In this document: piece by piece, positions 16,845 through 24,785 of the stretch | Position numbering within the stretch: position 1 is the stretch's first letter | Layout: every line of letters begins with the position of its first letter | NCBI GenBank assembly: GCA_945952105.1 | Contig: CAMFGZ010000004.1 | Coordinates: forward strand, 1 to 64,000 | Length of the DNA: 64,000 nucleotides | Direction of reading: 5' to 3' | DNA from: an uncultured Rhodospirillaceae bacterium | GTDB taxonomy: Bacteria > Pseudomonadota > Alphaproteobacteria > Reyranellales > Reyranellaceae | The notes under the pieces: generated by a model | Database searches by the model: none | What the model was told of the DNA's origin: nothing | Seen by the model: only the letters and a program-made list of their open reading frames with translations | Program-made: the position numbers and the translations under genes

Positions 16845-17312
16845 ATGACTCACCGCAGACTCCTCCTCGCCGCCCTGCCGGCGCTTCTGTTCGTTCTCCC
16901 CGCCGCCGCGCACGACTACAAGATCGGCGCGCTGGAAATCGAGCACCCGTGGACGCGAGCCACCGCGCCGACCGCCAAGGCAGGCGGTGGCTTTCTCACC
17001 ATCACGAACAAGGGCACCACGCCGGATCGGCTGATCGCCGCCCGCAGCCCGGTCTCGCTCAAGGTCGAAGTCCACGAGATGAAGATGGACGGCAACGTCA
17101 TGCGGATGCGCGAAGTCGAGAAGGGGATCGAGATCCCTCCCGGCGCGACCGTCGCTCTGAAGCCCGGCGGCTATCACATCATGTTCATGGAACTGAAGGC
17201 TCCGCTCGCGATGGGCGGCAAGGTTCCCGTCACCCTCGTCTTCGAGAAGGCCGGCAGCATTGATGTCGAGCTCAAGATCGAGGCCGCGGGCGCGGCTTCC
17301 TCCAAGCATTGA
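16845..17312 (+). CDS. PCu(A)C-type periplasmic copper chaperone
   Basis: The protein has 155 residues with a signal peptide (THRRLLLAALPALLFVLPAAA) and a cupredoxin-like DUF461 fold. Copper ligands follow the family motif: His77-x10-Met88 and His111-x-Met113 (YHIMFMELK), with extra Met residues between (EMKMDGNVMRM). It binds Cu(I) in the periplasm and delivers it to cytochrome oxidase or stores it. GGAAAGGA precedes the ATG at 16845. It is in the same transcriptional direction as the TonB operon, 56 bases after the PepSY gene, which argues that the whole system concerns copper. Confidence 0.92.
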   Translation: MTHRRLLLAALPALLFVLPAAAHDYKIGALEIEHPWTRATAPTAKAGGGFLTITNKGTTPDRLIAARSPVSLKVEVHEMKMDGNVMRMREVEKGIEIPPGATVALKPGGYHIMFMELKAPLAMGGKVPVTLVFEKAGSIDVELKIEAAGAASSKH

Positions 17313-17323
17313 GGGGAAACGCC

Positions 17324-17890
17324 ATGAGAAGAATATTCGACAGGGCCGGCGGTGCCTTCGGCATCGCCGCCGCCGCGAACGTCGCGCTCTGCGCCGCCAT
17401 CGGCGGCCTAGCCGACGACACGCGCGGGCTCAAGATCGGTGTTGTCGTGGGCGTCGTATTGGCTGTGCTGCCGCTCGCCGCGCGAGCGCTGATGCAATGG
17501 CTGGCGCAGCCCAACGGCATCCTGCGCTTCGTCTGGAATCAGGTCGCCGCGTCCGTGCTGGCGGTCGCGAGCCGCTTCTTCGGCGCGCTCGGCGCGGTGC
17601 TTTCCCCGCTGGTGCTGATGCTGCGCCTTCCGATCCTGCTCGCCCGCTTCGTCGGCATGGTCGCCAGCGATGCGTTCGGGCGGCTCGCCACCGCGATCGG
17701 TGCCCGTCTCTTCACGCCGCTGGGCTTCGCCAACCTCGCGGCGCTCGGCGTGATCGCCGCCAATCTCGCCAATGTCGAGTTTGCGACACCGATCACGATC
17801 CTGGGCTTCGGCCTGATGATCCTCGTCCTGCTGGTCGACCTCAGCGAGACGCAGAATGCCGACACTTCAGGAACGGGAGGGCACGTATGA
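17324..17890 (+). CDS. Hypothetical multi-pass membrane protein in the copper island
   Basis: The protein has 188 residues, starting at 17324 with a GAGGGG ribosome-binding site. It has two N-terminal hydrophobic helices (GGAFGIAAAANVALCAAIGG and IGVVVGVVLAVLPLAA), an amphipathic middle and one or two C-terminal helices (FATPITILGFGLMILVLLV). I do not recognise the family. It starts 11 bases after the PCu(A)C gene and overlaps the MbnP start by four bases, so it belongs to the same operon and may anchor or pass copper at the inner membrane. That role is inferred only from position. Confidence 0.75.
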   Translation: MRRIFDRAGGAFGIAAAANVALCAAIGGLADDTRGLKIGVVVGVVLAVLPLAARALMQWLAQPNGILRFVWNQVAASVLAVASRFFGALGAVLSPLVLMLRLPILLARFVGMVASDAFGRLATAIGARLFTPLGFANLAALGVIAANLANVEFATPITILGFGLMILVLLVDLSETQNADTSGTGGHV

Positions 17891-18786
17891 CCGGTAAGGG
17901 CATCGCGCTCGCGACATTCGTCGCAACGGCGCTTCTCGTACAGGCGGCGGCGGCGCAGCAGGATCGCAGCGTGTCGATCCGCTTTGCCGCCGTCGTCGGC
18001 GATCAGCCGTTCGCCTGCGGCAACAGCTACGATGGAATCGGCGCGACCGCCTCGAAGGTCACGCCGTCGGACTTCCGCTTCTACGTCTCGGGTGTGGAAC
18101 TGATCGACGCGGCCGGCAGGGCCGTGCCGCTGAAGCTCGAGCAGGACGAACGCTGGCAGCATCGGGATGTCGCGCTCCTCGACTTCGAGAACCGCACAGG
18201 CCCCTGCCTCACGGGCACGTAGGAGACGCGTGACGTCGTCGTCGGCACCGTGCCGGCGGGCACCTATCGCGGGCTACGCTTCACCCTCGGCGTGCCATTC
18301 GATCTGAACCATGCGGACGCGACGATCGCGCCGTCGCCGCTCAACCTGACCTCGCTCTTCTGGAACTGGCAGGCTGGCTACAAGTTCCTGCGCGTCGACC
18401 TCTCGACCAACGGCCGTCGTCAGGACATCAAGCCCGGCGACGTTCCGAGATTCGGCGACCGGGCCGGCAGCAATCGCCTGGGCTTCGCCATCCATCTCGG
18501 CAGCACGATGTGCGCCGCCGATGGCCCGAACAAGGTACCGGGCAGCTGCGGCAACCCGAACCGGCCGACGATCGAGTTCGGTTCGTTCGATCCCGACAAG
18601 GACGTGGTGCTCGCCGACCTGAAATCGGTTCTGGAAGGAGTCGACGTCGACACCAACCAGGCCGAGACCCCGGCCGGCTGCATGTCGACGCCGACCGACG
18701 GAGACTGTAATCCTCTGCTGCGCAATTTCGGCCTGGTCTTCGCGGGCCAGCCGGCGCAGCAGAAGTTCTTCCGCGTGAAGCGGTAG
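17887..18786 (+). pseudogene. mbnP: MbnP-like copper protein (metallo-mystery pair), interrupted by an in-frame amber codon
   Basis: Signal peptide (residues 1-23), then the MbnP fold with FACGNSYDGIG, the paired cysteines, the tryptophan-rich LFWNWQAGYKFLRVDL (Trp159 and Trp161) and C-terminal AGCMST and GDCNPLLRNFGL. In this family the partner di-haem enzyme MbnH converts a tryptophan to kynurenine, which is needed for copper binding. A TAG at 18220-18222 (codon 112) interrupts the gene exactly in frame. Both sides read as normal family sequence (GPCLTGT then ETRDVVVGTVPAGTYRGL), with no other damage in 299 codons. It may be a fresh nonsense mutation, a sequencing error or a read-through codon. 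No good internal restart was seen. mbnH follows two bases after the stop. Confidence 0.85.
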
Positions 18787-18788
18787 TC

Positions 18789-19910
18789 ATGCGGCGGGCG
18801 GCTGCACTGATCCTCGTGGCCGCTTTCGGCGCGGCGACGGCGGCACTGGCCGCTCCGGACGCCACCTGGACCTGGCGGCTGCCGGCCTGGCTGCCGCCGC
18901 CCGCCGTGCCGGCCGACAATCCGATGTCGGAAGCCAAGGTCGATCTCGGCCGGCACCTCTTTTACGACAAGCGCCTGTCGGTCGATGGATCGATGTCCTG
19001 CGCGACCTGTCACGAGCAGGCCCGCGCCTTCTCGGACGGCCGCACGACGCCGACGGGAGTCGCGGGCGGGGCGCATGCGCGCAATTCGATGTCGCTCGCC
19101 AACGTCGCCTATCTGCCCGTGCTGACCTGGGCGAATCCGCTGCTGACGCGTCTCGAACATCAGGCCCTGATTCCGATTTTCGGCGAGTCGCCCGTCGAGA
19201 TGGGAATGGTGGGTCGCGAAGACGAGTTGTTCGCCCGCCTCGCAGCCGATCCGGCCTACCCGCCCCGGTTTCGCGCCGCCTTCCCCGATACCGCCGGCAA
19301 GATCGACCTCGGCAGCATCACCAAGGCGCTGGCCGCCTTCCAGCGCACGCTCGTCTCCGCCGATTCGCCCTATGACCGCTATCGCTACGGCGGTCAGGCC
19401 GACGCGATCTCGCCGGCCGCCAAACGCGGCGAGGCGCTGTTCTTCAGCGAGCGGCTGGAGTGCTTCCATTGCCATGGTGGCGTCCATCTCACCGACAGCC
19501 TCGTCCACAGCCGCAAGCCGTTCGCCGAATATGCCTTCCACAACACGGGCCTCTACGATCGCGACGGCAAGGGCGCCTATCCGCCGAACAACAAGGGCCT
19601 CGTCGAACACACCGGCCGGCCCGAGGACATGGGCCGCTTCCGCACGCCCAGCCTGCGCAACGTCGAGTTGACCGCGCCCTACATGCACGACGGCAGCGTC
19701 GCCACGCTCGAGGAGGCGATCGCCCACTACGCCGCGGGCGGCCGGCAGCGCAGCGCGCTCACCAGCGAGTTCCTGCCGGGCTTCGCGCTGTCGGTTCAGG
19801 AGACCCAGGACCTCATCGCTTTCCTGCGCACGCTGACAGATCGCGGCTTCGTCGAGGATCCGCGCTTTGCCGATCCGTGGCCGGCCGACACACGTTTCGT
19901 TCAACCGTAA
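18789..19910 (+). CDS. mbnH: MbnH-like di-haem c-type peroxidase/MauG family protein
   Basis: The protein has 373 residues with a signal peptide (about 1-21). Two haem c sites are seen: CATCH (71-75) and CFHCH (225-229). Family motifs VDLGRHLFYDKRLS, FHNTGLYD and RTPSLRNVELTAPYMHDGS are all present. MbnH enzymes form a bis-Fe(IV) state and oxidise a tryptophan of MbnP to kynurenine. The gene is intact and directly follows the MbnP gene, forming the metallo-mystery pair. A general cytochrome c peroxidase role is the alternative, but the MbnP neighbour and short length favour MbnH. Confidence 0.88.
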   Translation: MRRAAALILVAAFGAATAALAAPDATWTWRLPAWLPPPAVPADNPMSEAKVDLGRHLFYDKRLSVDGSMSCATCHEQARAFSDGRTTPTGVAGGAHARNSMSLANVAYLPVLTWANPLLTRLEHQALIPIFGESPVEMGMVGREDELFARLAADPAYPPRFRAAFPDTAGKIDLGSITKALAAFQRTLVSADSPYDRYRYGGQADAISPAAKRGEALFFSERLECFHCHGGVHLTDSLVHSRKPFAEYAFHNTGLYDRDGKGAYPPNNKGLVEHTGRPEDMGRFRTPSLRNVELTAPYMHDGSVATLEEAIAHYAAGGRQRSALTSEFLPGFALSVQETQDLIAFLRTLTDRGFVEDPRFADPWPADTRFVQP

Positions 19911-19934
19911 GCAAACAGAAGGGGAGAAGACATC

Positions 19935-22253
19935 ATGACCAGGAAGGCAGATATCACAGCAGGAACCATGGGGCGCACCTCTGGCGAGGCTTCGGCCATC
20001 GGAGGTGCATGGCTCCGCGATTTCAAGCGGCACTCCGCGCTCGCAAGGCTGCTTCCGGTGCCCGGCCTGGCCCTGATCGCGGTGCCCGCGCTCGCCCAGA
20101 CCCCCGACCAGCCCTCAACGGCACCCGTCGTGTTCCCGCCGGTTCTCGTTCAGGGCACTGGCGTGCCGGTCGAGCAAACGACCGCCGGCCCGGTGCAGGG
20201 ATTTCGTGCACTCACGGCCAAGTCCTCCACCAGGACCGCGACTCCAATCGAGCAGCTGCCCCAGAACATCAATGTCATCACGCGCTCCCTCATTGACAGC
20301 CAGCTCTCGATCACGCTCAGCGACGCGGTCAGGAATGCCAGCAACGTGCAGCCCATCGACACGCGGATGATCGGCAACGTCGAACAGGTGCCGGTGAGGA
20401 TCCGCGGCTTTGGGGCAGAGCTCTGGACCGACGGCTTCGCCGGCAATCTGTTCGTCGCGGGCGACCGCGACGGGCTGGTCAACGTCGAGCGCGTCGAGGT
20501 CCTGAAGGGTCCCAGCGCCGTGGTCTATGGCGGCGGTGCTGGCGCGCCGGTCGGCGGCGTGCTCAACGTCGTCTCCAAGATGCCGACGGAGACGGCGAAG
20601 TATCAGGTCGGCACCACGTTCGGCAGCTACTGGTACGCCAATCCCTACATCGACATGAATCAGCCGCTCAACGCGGAAAAGACGGCGCTCTTTCGCCTCA
20701 CGGCGGAATATACCGGGAGCAGCAGCTTCATCGACGTCCTCAACTCCCGTCGCTTCAACATCAACCCGACGTTCACCCTGACGAACAAGACGGATACGAC
20801 GCTGACCGTCCAGGGCTTCGCGTCGGAGGCCTACCAGCAGGCCTATCCCGGCCTGCCCGTCGACGGCACCGTCGTTGGCACCTACAGCGTCAATCGCAAC
20901 CTCTACTTCGGCAACCCCAACATCATGCCGAGCTATTCGAAGATGTACGGGGTCACCGGGACGCTCGACCACCGGATCGACAATGTCTGGTCGGTGAACG
21001 TGAAGGCTAGGTGGAGCAAGTCGGAGATGCAACAGAACTCCCAGGCCGCCTTTCTCGACGCCTCCGGAACGGGGGGTACGCCCTTCATTCCGCCCTCGAC
21101 ATTCGACGTCAACAACATCGAGGTCTACGACCAGCAGCAGGAAATCAGCATCAATCCGACAGTGCAAGCCAAGTTCTCGACCGAGAACACCAAGAACACC
21201 CTGCTGATCGGCGGCGACTTCAGCCGGGTCCGCGACTGGGGCTTCATGAACGTCGACACCAACGGCAACATCTGCTTCCTCATCGGGTTCGGCTGCAACC
21301 CGTCCGTCGCCAACCTGCAGAATCCGTCTTTCACCACTCCCTACACCTTTCCGATCCCGGGAGTAGGAGAAGGCGTCTCGTTCTTCAACTTCAACAACAC
21401 CTACATCACGAAGGGCTTCTATGGGCAGCTGCAGTCTACGCTCAACGAACGGTACCACTTCCTGGTAGGTGCCCGTCTGGCCTCGATCGACATCACCTAC
21501 AACGAGTTCGCCACCGGGGCGATGGTAACTCGCGAGACCTCGGCAACGCGCCTCCTGCCCCGCGCCGGTGTCGTGGTGGACCTGACCAAGGGACTGTCGG
21601 TGTACGGCAGCTACTCCCAAGGCATGAAGTGGGTGCCGTTCTCGCAGACCTTTGCGCAACCCGAGCCCGAGTTCTCCACGCAGTACGAGGCCGGCGTGAA
21701 GCTGAACATCAACGACGCCCTCACAGGCACCGTCGCGATCTTCCAGATCGAGCGGACGAACGTTCCTGTCCGTCTCACGGCTCTCTCAGCCACCCTGACG
21801 CAGCAAACATCGCGCGGCTTCGAAGCGGACTTTCTCTACCAGCCCAATCGCAACTGGAGCGTCCTCGCGAGCTACGGCTACACGAGGGCCTTCTTCGCCG
21901 ACGCCGCCGGCCCCGGGATCCCCGCGGGGAACCGGCTGCCCTTCGTGCCCGAACATTCGGGGCGTTTCTGGCTGAACTACCAGTTCGACGAGAGCGTGGC
22001 CCCGGGACTGAGCCTCGGCGCCGGTGTCTATGCCGCCTCCAACCAGTATGTTGATGCGTTCAACCTCTGGCAGACCGCCGGCTACTACACGGTCGACGCG
22101 AAGATCGGGTACGAGACCGACAAGATCCGGGCCGTCCTGTCGGCCAAGAACCTGACGAACAACCAGTATCTGCTTCCCTACAGCTGGCTGGGCGGTCAGG
22201 TCGCTCCGGGCGCGCCGCTGTCGGTCTACGGCCAGTTCGCGTTCAAGTTCTGA
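19935..22253 (+). CDS. TonB-dependent siderophore-type receptor
   Basis: The protein has 772 residues. A long signal sequence ends near the Ala-Leu-Ala-Gln at about residue 55. The plug domain follows with TPIEQLPQNINVITRSLID, VPVRIRGFGAELWTDGF, RVEVLKGPSAVVYGGG and GGVLNVVSKMP, the siderophore-receptor (FhuA/FpvA-like) version of the plug. The beta-barrel ends in a terminal phenylalanine (YGQFAFKF). It imports a metal chelate. Its place between MbnH and an isonitrile-hydratase-like protein suggests a copper chelate, in the way MbnT receptors import copper-methanobactin, but the ligand cannot be read from sequence. Confidence 0.9.
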   Translation: MTRKADITAGTMGRTSGEASAIGGAWLRDFKRHSALARLLPVPGLALIAVPALAQTPDQPSTAPVVFPPVLVQGTGVPVEQTTAGPVQGFRALTAKSSTRTATPIEQLPQNINVITRSLIDSQLSITLSDAVRNASNVQPIDTRMIGNVEQVPVRIRGFGAELWTDGFAGNLFVAGDRDGLVNVERVEVLKGPSAVVYGGGAGAPVGGVLNVVSKMPTETAKYQVGTTFGSYWYANPYIDMNQPLNAEKTALFRLTAEYTGSSSFIDVLNSRRFNINPTFTLTNKTDTTLTVQGFASEAYQQAYPGLPVDGTVVGTYSVNRNLYFGNPNIMPSYSKMYGVTGTLDHRIDNVWSVNVKARWSKSEMQQNSQAAFLDASGTGGTPFIPPSTFDVNNIEVYDQQQEISINPTVQAKFSTENTKNTLLIGGDFSRVRDWGFMNVDTNGNICFLIGFGCNPSVANLQNPSFTTPYTFPIPGVGEGVSFFNFNNTYITKGFYGQLQSTLNERYHFLVGARLASIDITYNEFATGAMVTRETSATRLLPRAGVVVDLTKGLSVYGSYSQGMKWVPFSQTFAQPEPEFSTQYEAGVKLNINDALTGTVAIFQIERTNVPVRLTALSATLTQQTSRGFEADFLYQPNRNWSVLASYGYTRAFFADAAGPGIPAGNRLPFVPEHSGRFWLNYQFDESVAPGLSLGAGVYAASNQYVDAFNLWQTAGYYTVDAKIGYETDKIRAVLSAKNLTNNQYLLPYSWLGGQVAPGAPLSVYGQFAFKF

Positions 22254-22265
22254 AGGAGCCCTTCA

Positions 22266-23126
22266 ATGTCTCTCACGCGTCGTCAGTTCGCCGCCTGCAC
22301 CGCCCTCGCCGCGACGGTTGCGCACCTGCCCCGCGAAGGGGTGGCGCAGCCTGCCGGCGGCCAGGCGTCGGCGGGAACCGCATCGAAGGCCGATCCCGAC
22401 CACGACATGTCCTCCATGCCCGCGCACTGGATGGGAGCGGAGCAGATCGCGTTCCTGATCTATCCGGAGTTCACCGCGCTCGACATGGTCGGTCCCCACT
22501 ACATGATGACCAGCCTGATGGGCGCCAAGGTCCATCTCGTCGCGAAGACGAAGGATCCGGTGCGCAGCGACACCGGCCTCGTCTTCGTGCCGTCGGTGAC
22601 CTTCGAGGAGTGTCCGCGAGACCTTGACATCATCTGCGTGCCCGGCGGGTCGCAGGGCACCCTCGCGGCGATGGAGGACGAAGCGACGATGCGCTTCCTG
22701 AAAGACCGCGGCAGCCGGGCGAAGTACGTGACCTCGGTCTGTACCGGCTCGCTTCTCCTCGGAGCGGCGGGATTGCTCGCGGGATACAAGGCGACATCGC
22801 ATTGGACTACGGTGGAGCTGCTACCGATCTTCGGCGCCACACCCGTCGAAGGAAGGGTCGTCGACGACCGCAACAGGATAACGGGCGGCGGCGTCACCGC
22901 CGGTATCGACTTCGGACTCGCCCTGGTCGGCCGCCTGCGAGACCGAGTGTACGCGGAGGGAGTGCAACTGATCGCGGAGTACGATCCCAAGCCTCCCTAC
23001 TCGGCCGGATCTCCGTCGAAGGCACCCGCGGAGGTCAGAACCCTGATCGACGGTATGTTCTCGGGCTTCATCGTTCGCGCAGCGGAGATCGGGCGGGCGT
23101 CTTTTGCACGCTTCGGGCAACCGTGA
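22266..23126 (+). CDS. Exported DJ-1/PfpI-family protein resembling isonitrile hydratase
   Basis: The protein has 286 residues with AGGAG before the ATG. A twin-arginine N terminus (TRRQFAACTALAATVA) and a His/Met-containing linker (DPDHDMSSMPAHWMG) precede the DJ-1/PfpI domain. The nucleophile elbow is SVCTGSLLLGAAGLLAGY with Cys159-Thr160. Asp73 (EFTALDMVGP) and Glu139 sit close to the spacing of the catalytic Asp, Glu, Cys and Thr I recall for Pseudomonas isonitrile hydratase, an enzyme hydrating R-NC to N-formamides. Export from the cytoplasm is unusual for this family. It starts 12 bases after the TonB receptor, so it is co-transcribed with it. An AraC-type regulator lies downstream on the other strand, but this protein has no helix-turn-helix itself. 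Confidence 0.8.
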   Translation: MSLTRRQFAACTALAATVAHLPREGVAQPAGGQASAGTASKADPDHDMSSMPAHWMGAEQIAFLIYPEFTALDMVGPHYMMTSLMGAKVHLVAKTKDPVRSDTGLVFVPSVTFEECPRDLDIICVPGGSQGTLAAMEDEATMRFLKDRGSRAKYVTSVCTGSLLLGAAGLLAGYKATSHWTTVELLPIFGATPVEGRVVDDRNRITGGGVTAGIDFGLALVGRLRDRVYAEGVQLIAEYDPKPPYSAGSPSKAPAEVRTLIDGMFSGFIVRAAEIGRASFARFGQP

Positions 23127-23137
23127 TCTGTCTGCCG

Positions 23138-24145
23138 TCAGGCGCGGTCGCGCGCCTGGCGGGGCGAGAGCCCGAAGCGGCGGCGGAAGGCCGTCGCGAA
23201 GTTGGCGGCGCTTGAATAGCCGGAGAGGTGTGCCGCCTGTGCGATGCTGATGCCTTCGCGCTCCAGCAGGCGCCGCGCCCGGTCGAGCCGCCGCAAACGC
23301 AGATAGTCGAAGATCGCGACGCCGTGCACGGCCGTGAACTGGCGCTGCAGTGTGCGCGTGCTTACGCCGGCATCGCGCGCGAGTGCGGCGAGCGACGGGA
23401 CTTCCTGTGTGGCGGCGTCGAGCCGTTCGCGCACCGCCCACATCCGCCGGTGCTCGGTCGGACGACCGCCCTTTGAGGCGAGCGAGCCTTCGTCGAGGAG
23501 AAGCGACAGCGATTCCACCACGATGTCGATGGCGCGGCTTTCGAGATAGAGCTTCTGCAGCGCACCTCCATAAATCGGCAGGCCGAGCACGCGGTCGGCT
23601 AGCCCCAGCAGCCGGGCGGAGGGCCGCCAATGAGCATGCCATCTGTGCCGGCGGGCGAGTGACGCAATCGACAGGGGGTCGGCGTCGCTGCCGTCGAGAA
23701 TGCTTGTCTCCAGCCAATCCGGCGAGGCCATCACGTTGACCATGCGCGCATGACCGCCCTTCTCGGCGTGCTTCTGCCAGAGATCGGCTTCCGATAGGAC
23801 GAAGGCCGTGGCGCTCGGGCCCTCGCTGCCATGGCCGCCGCTCGCGAGCGCGGTGCCGCCCAGGGTCGCCCGCCATCCGCCGCCGAGAACCACGGAGAAG
23901 TTGAGACTCTGCTGCTTCTCCATGCGCGTCGTCACGGTCCGTTGGTACCGCGCGTCCGAGGCATGGACGAGCAAACCGGGCCTTACCTCACGCAAATGGA
24001 ACTTGCCCTCGGCCACCGTGGCGGCGCCGTCGAGCGCCGTGCCCATCGGGCGATAGCCGGTGCCGACCAGTCGCGAAAACGAGACGAGGTCTTCGTGCCG
24101 GATCTTGGAGCGGCCGGACTCGCCGGAGAGCGCAGGTACATTCAT
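23138..24145 (-). CDS. AraC-family transcriptional regulator (PchR-like)
   Basis: The protein has 335 residues from ATG 24145, chosen because DLVSFSRLVGTGYRPMG and the ligand-binding half begin soon after. ATG 24235 would add 30 Arg-rich residues and has no better ribosome-binding site. The C terminus has the double helix-turn-helix: VPSLAALARDAGVSTRTLQR and GISIAQAAHLSGYSSAANFA with FRRRFGLSPRQ. The N-terminal domain resembles those of siderophore-sensing AraC regulators. It lies between the two receptor clusters, facing the first and divergent from the second DUF2946-receptor operon, so it probably activates one or both when the imported ligand is present. Confidence 0.85.
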   Translation of the reverse strand: MNVPALSGESGRSKIRHEDLVSFSRLVGTGYRPMGTALDGAATVAEGKFHLREVRPGLLVHASDARYQRTVTTRMEKQQSLNFSVVLGGGWRATLGGTALASGGHGSEGPSATAFVLSEADLWQKHAEKGGHARMVNVMASPDWLETSILDGSDADPLSIASLARRHRWHAHWRPSARLLGLADRVLGLPIYGGALQKLYLESRAIDIVVESLSLLLDEGSLASKGGRPTEHRRMWAVRERLDAATQEVPSLAALARDAGVSTRTLQRQFTAVHGVAIFDYLRLRRLDRARRLLEREGISIAQAAHLSGYSSAANFATAFRRRFGLSPRQARDRA

Positions 24146-24284
24146 CCAACCCAATCTAGCGACGCGCGGCGCGCGCTCAAACATCTTTGGCGTCCGTTCA
24201 AAGGCGGCCGCGCTGGAGCGCCGTCGCAATGCCATGGTCTAGTGCGCCACCCTCGATGCGCGCGATTGCCACCCCTCACTGCGG

Positions 24285-24722
24285 ATGACAGCTTCCCGCA
24301 CCTGTGAAGCCAGGCCGGACCATACCTCGTCGAATGGCCGGTCGATCGCCTTCGTCGTCGCGCTGTTCGCCATCACGCTCAACGCGTTGCTGCCACTCGC
24401 GCACGCCATCTCGATGCGTGCCGCCTGGAGCGGCGAGAGCGCTTCCGACGGATCCGCCGCGCGTGCCCTTTGGCCCGTACTCTGCCAGGCCATCGACCGG
24501 GCCGACGACGGCACAGAAAACCCTGCGCCGTCCACCGGCAAGACCCACAAGTGTTCGTTGGGCCTGGCGAACGCGTGGGTGCAGGTCGATCCCGCCGGGA
24601 TCGCCATGCGCACTGAAGAGGTTCTGGCTGAACCGCGCGGGCGTGTCTCGACGCGCTCCTCCCCACCGCCCGGCATCCGCGGTGATCCCCTCCAGCCGCG
24701 CGCACCTCCGTCCTCCGTCTGA
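24285..24722 (+). CDS. DUF2946 family protein (copper-locus associated), copy 2
   Basis: The protein has 145 residues. A hydrophobic segment (SIAFVVALFAITLNALLPLA) is followed by a periplasmic tail with single cysteines (VLCQAIDR and HKCSLGLANA) and the same proline-rich end (LQPRAPPSS) as the copy at 12848. The Cys-Cys pair of copy 1 is Lys-Cys here. It precedes the second TonB receptor by 63 bases, as copy 1 precedes the TonB operon. The ribosome-binding site at ATG 24285 is weak. Confidence 0.75.
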   Translation: MTASRTCEARPDHTSSNGRSIAFVVALFAITLNALLPLAHAISMRAAWSGESASDGSAARALWPVLCQAIDRADDGTENPAPSTGKTHKCSLGLANAWVQVDPAGIAMRTEEVLAEPRGRVSTRSSPPPGIRGDPLQPRAPPSSV

Positions 24723-24785
24723 ACGATCCTGCCCCGCGGGTGGCGTCTCGCCTGCGCATCGTCGTTTCATTCGAAGGAAATCCTC

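Noticed and set aside
17887..18222. Treating the first half of MbnP as a separate complete gene
   Set aside because: It ends in the middle of a conserved region and the same frame continues with the rest of the family fold.
22266..23126. The DJ-1 protein as a GlxA-type AraC regulator
   Set aside because: It lacks a C-terminal helix-turn-helix and carries an export signal.
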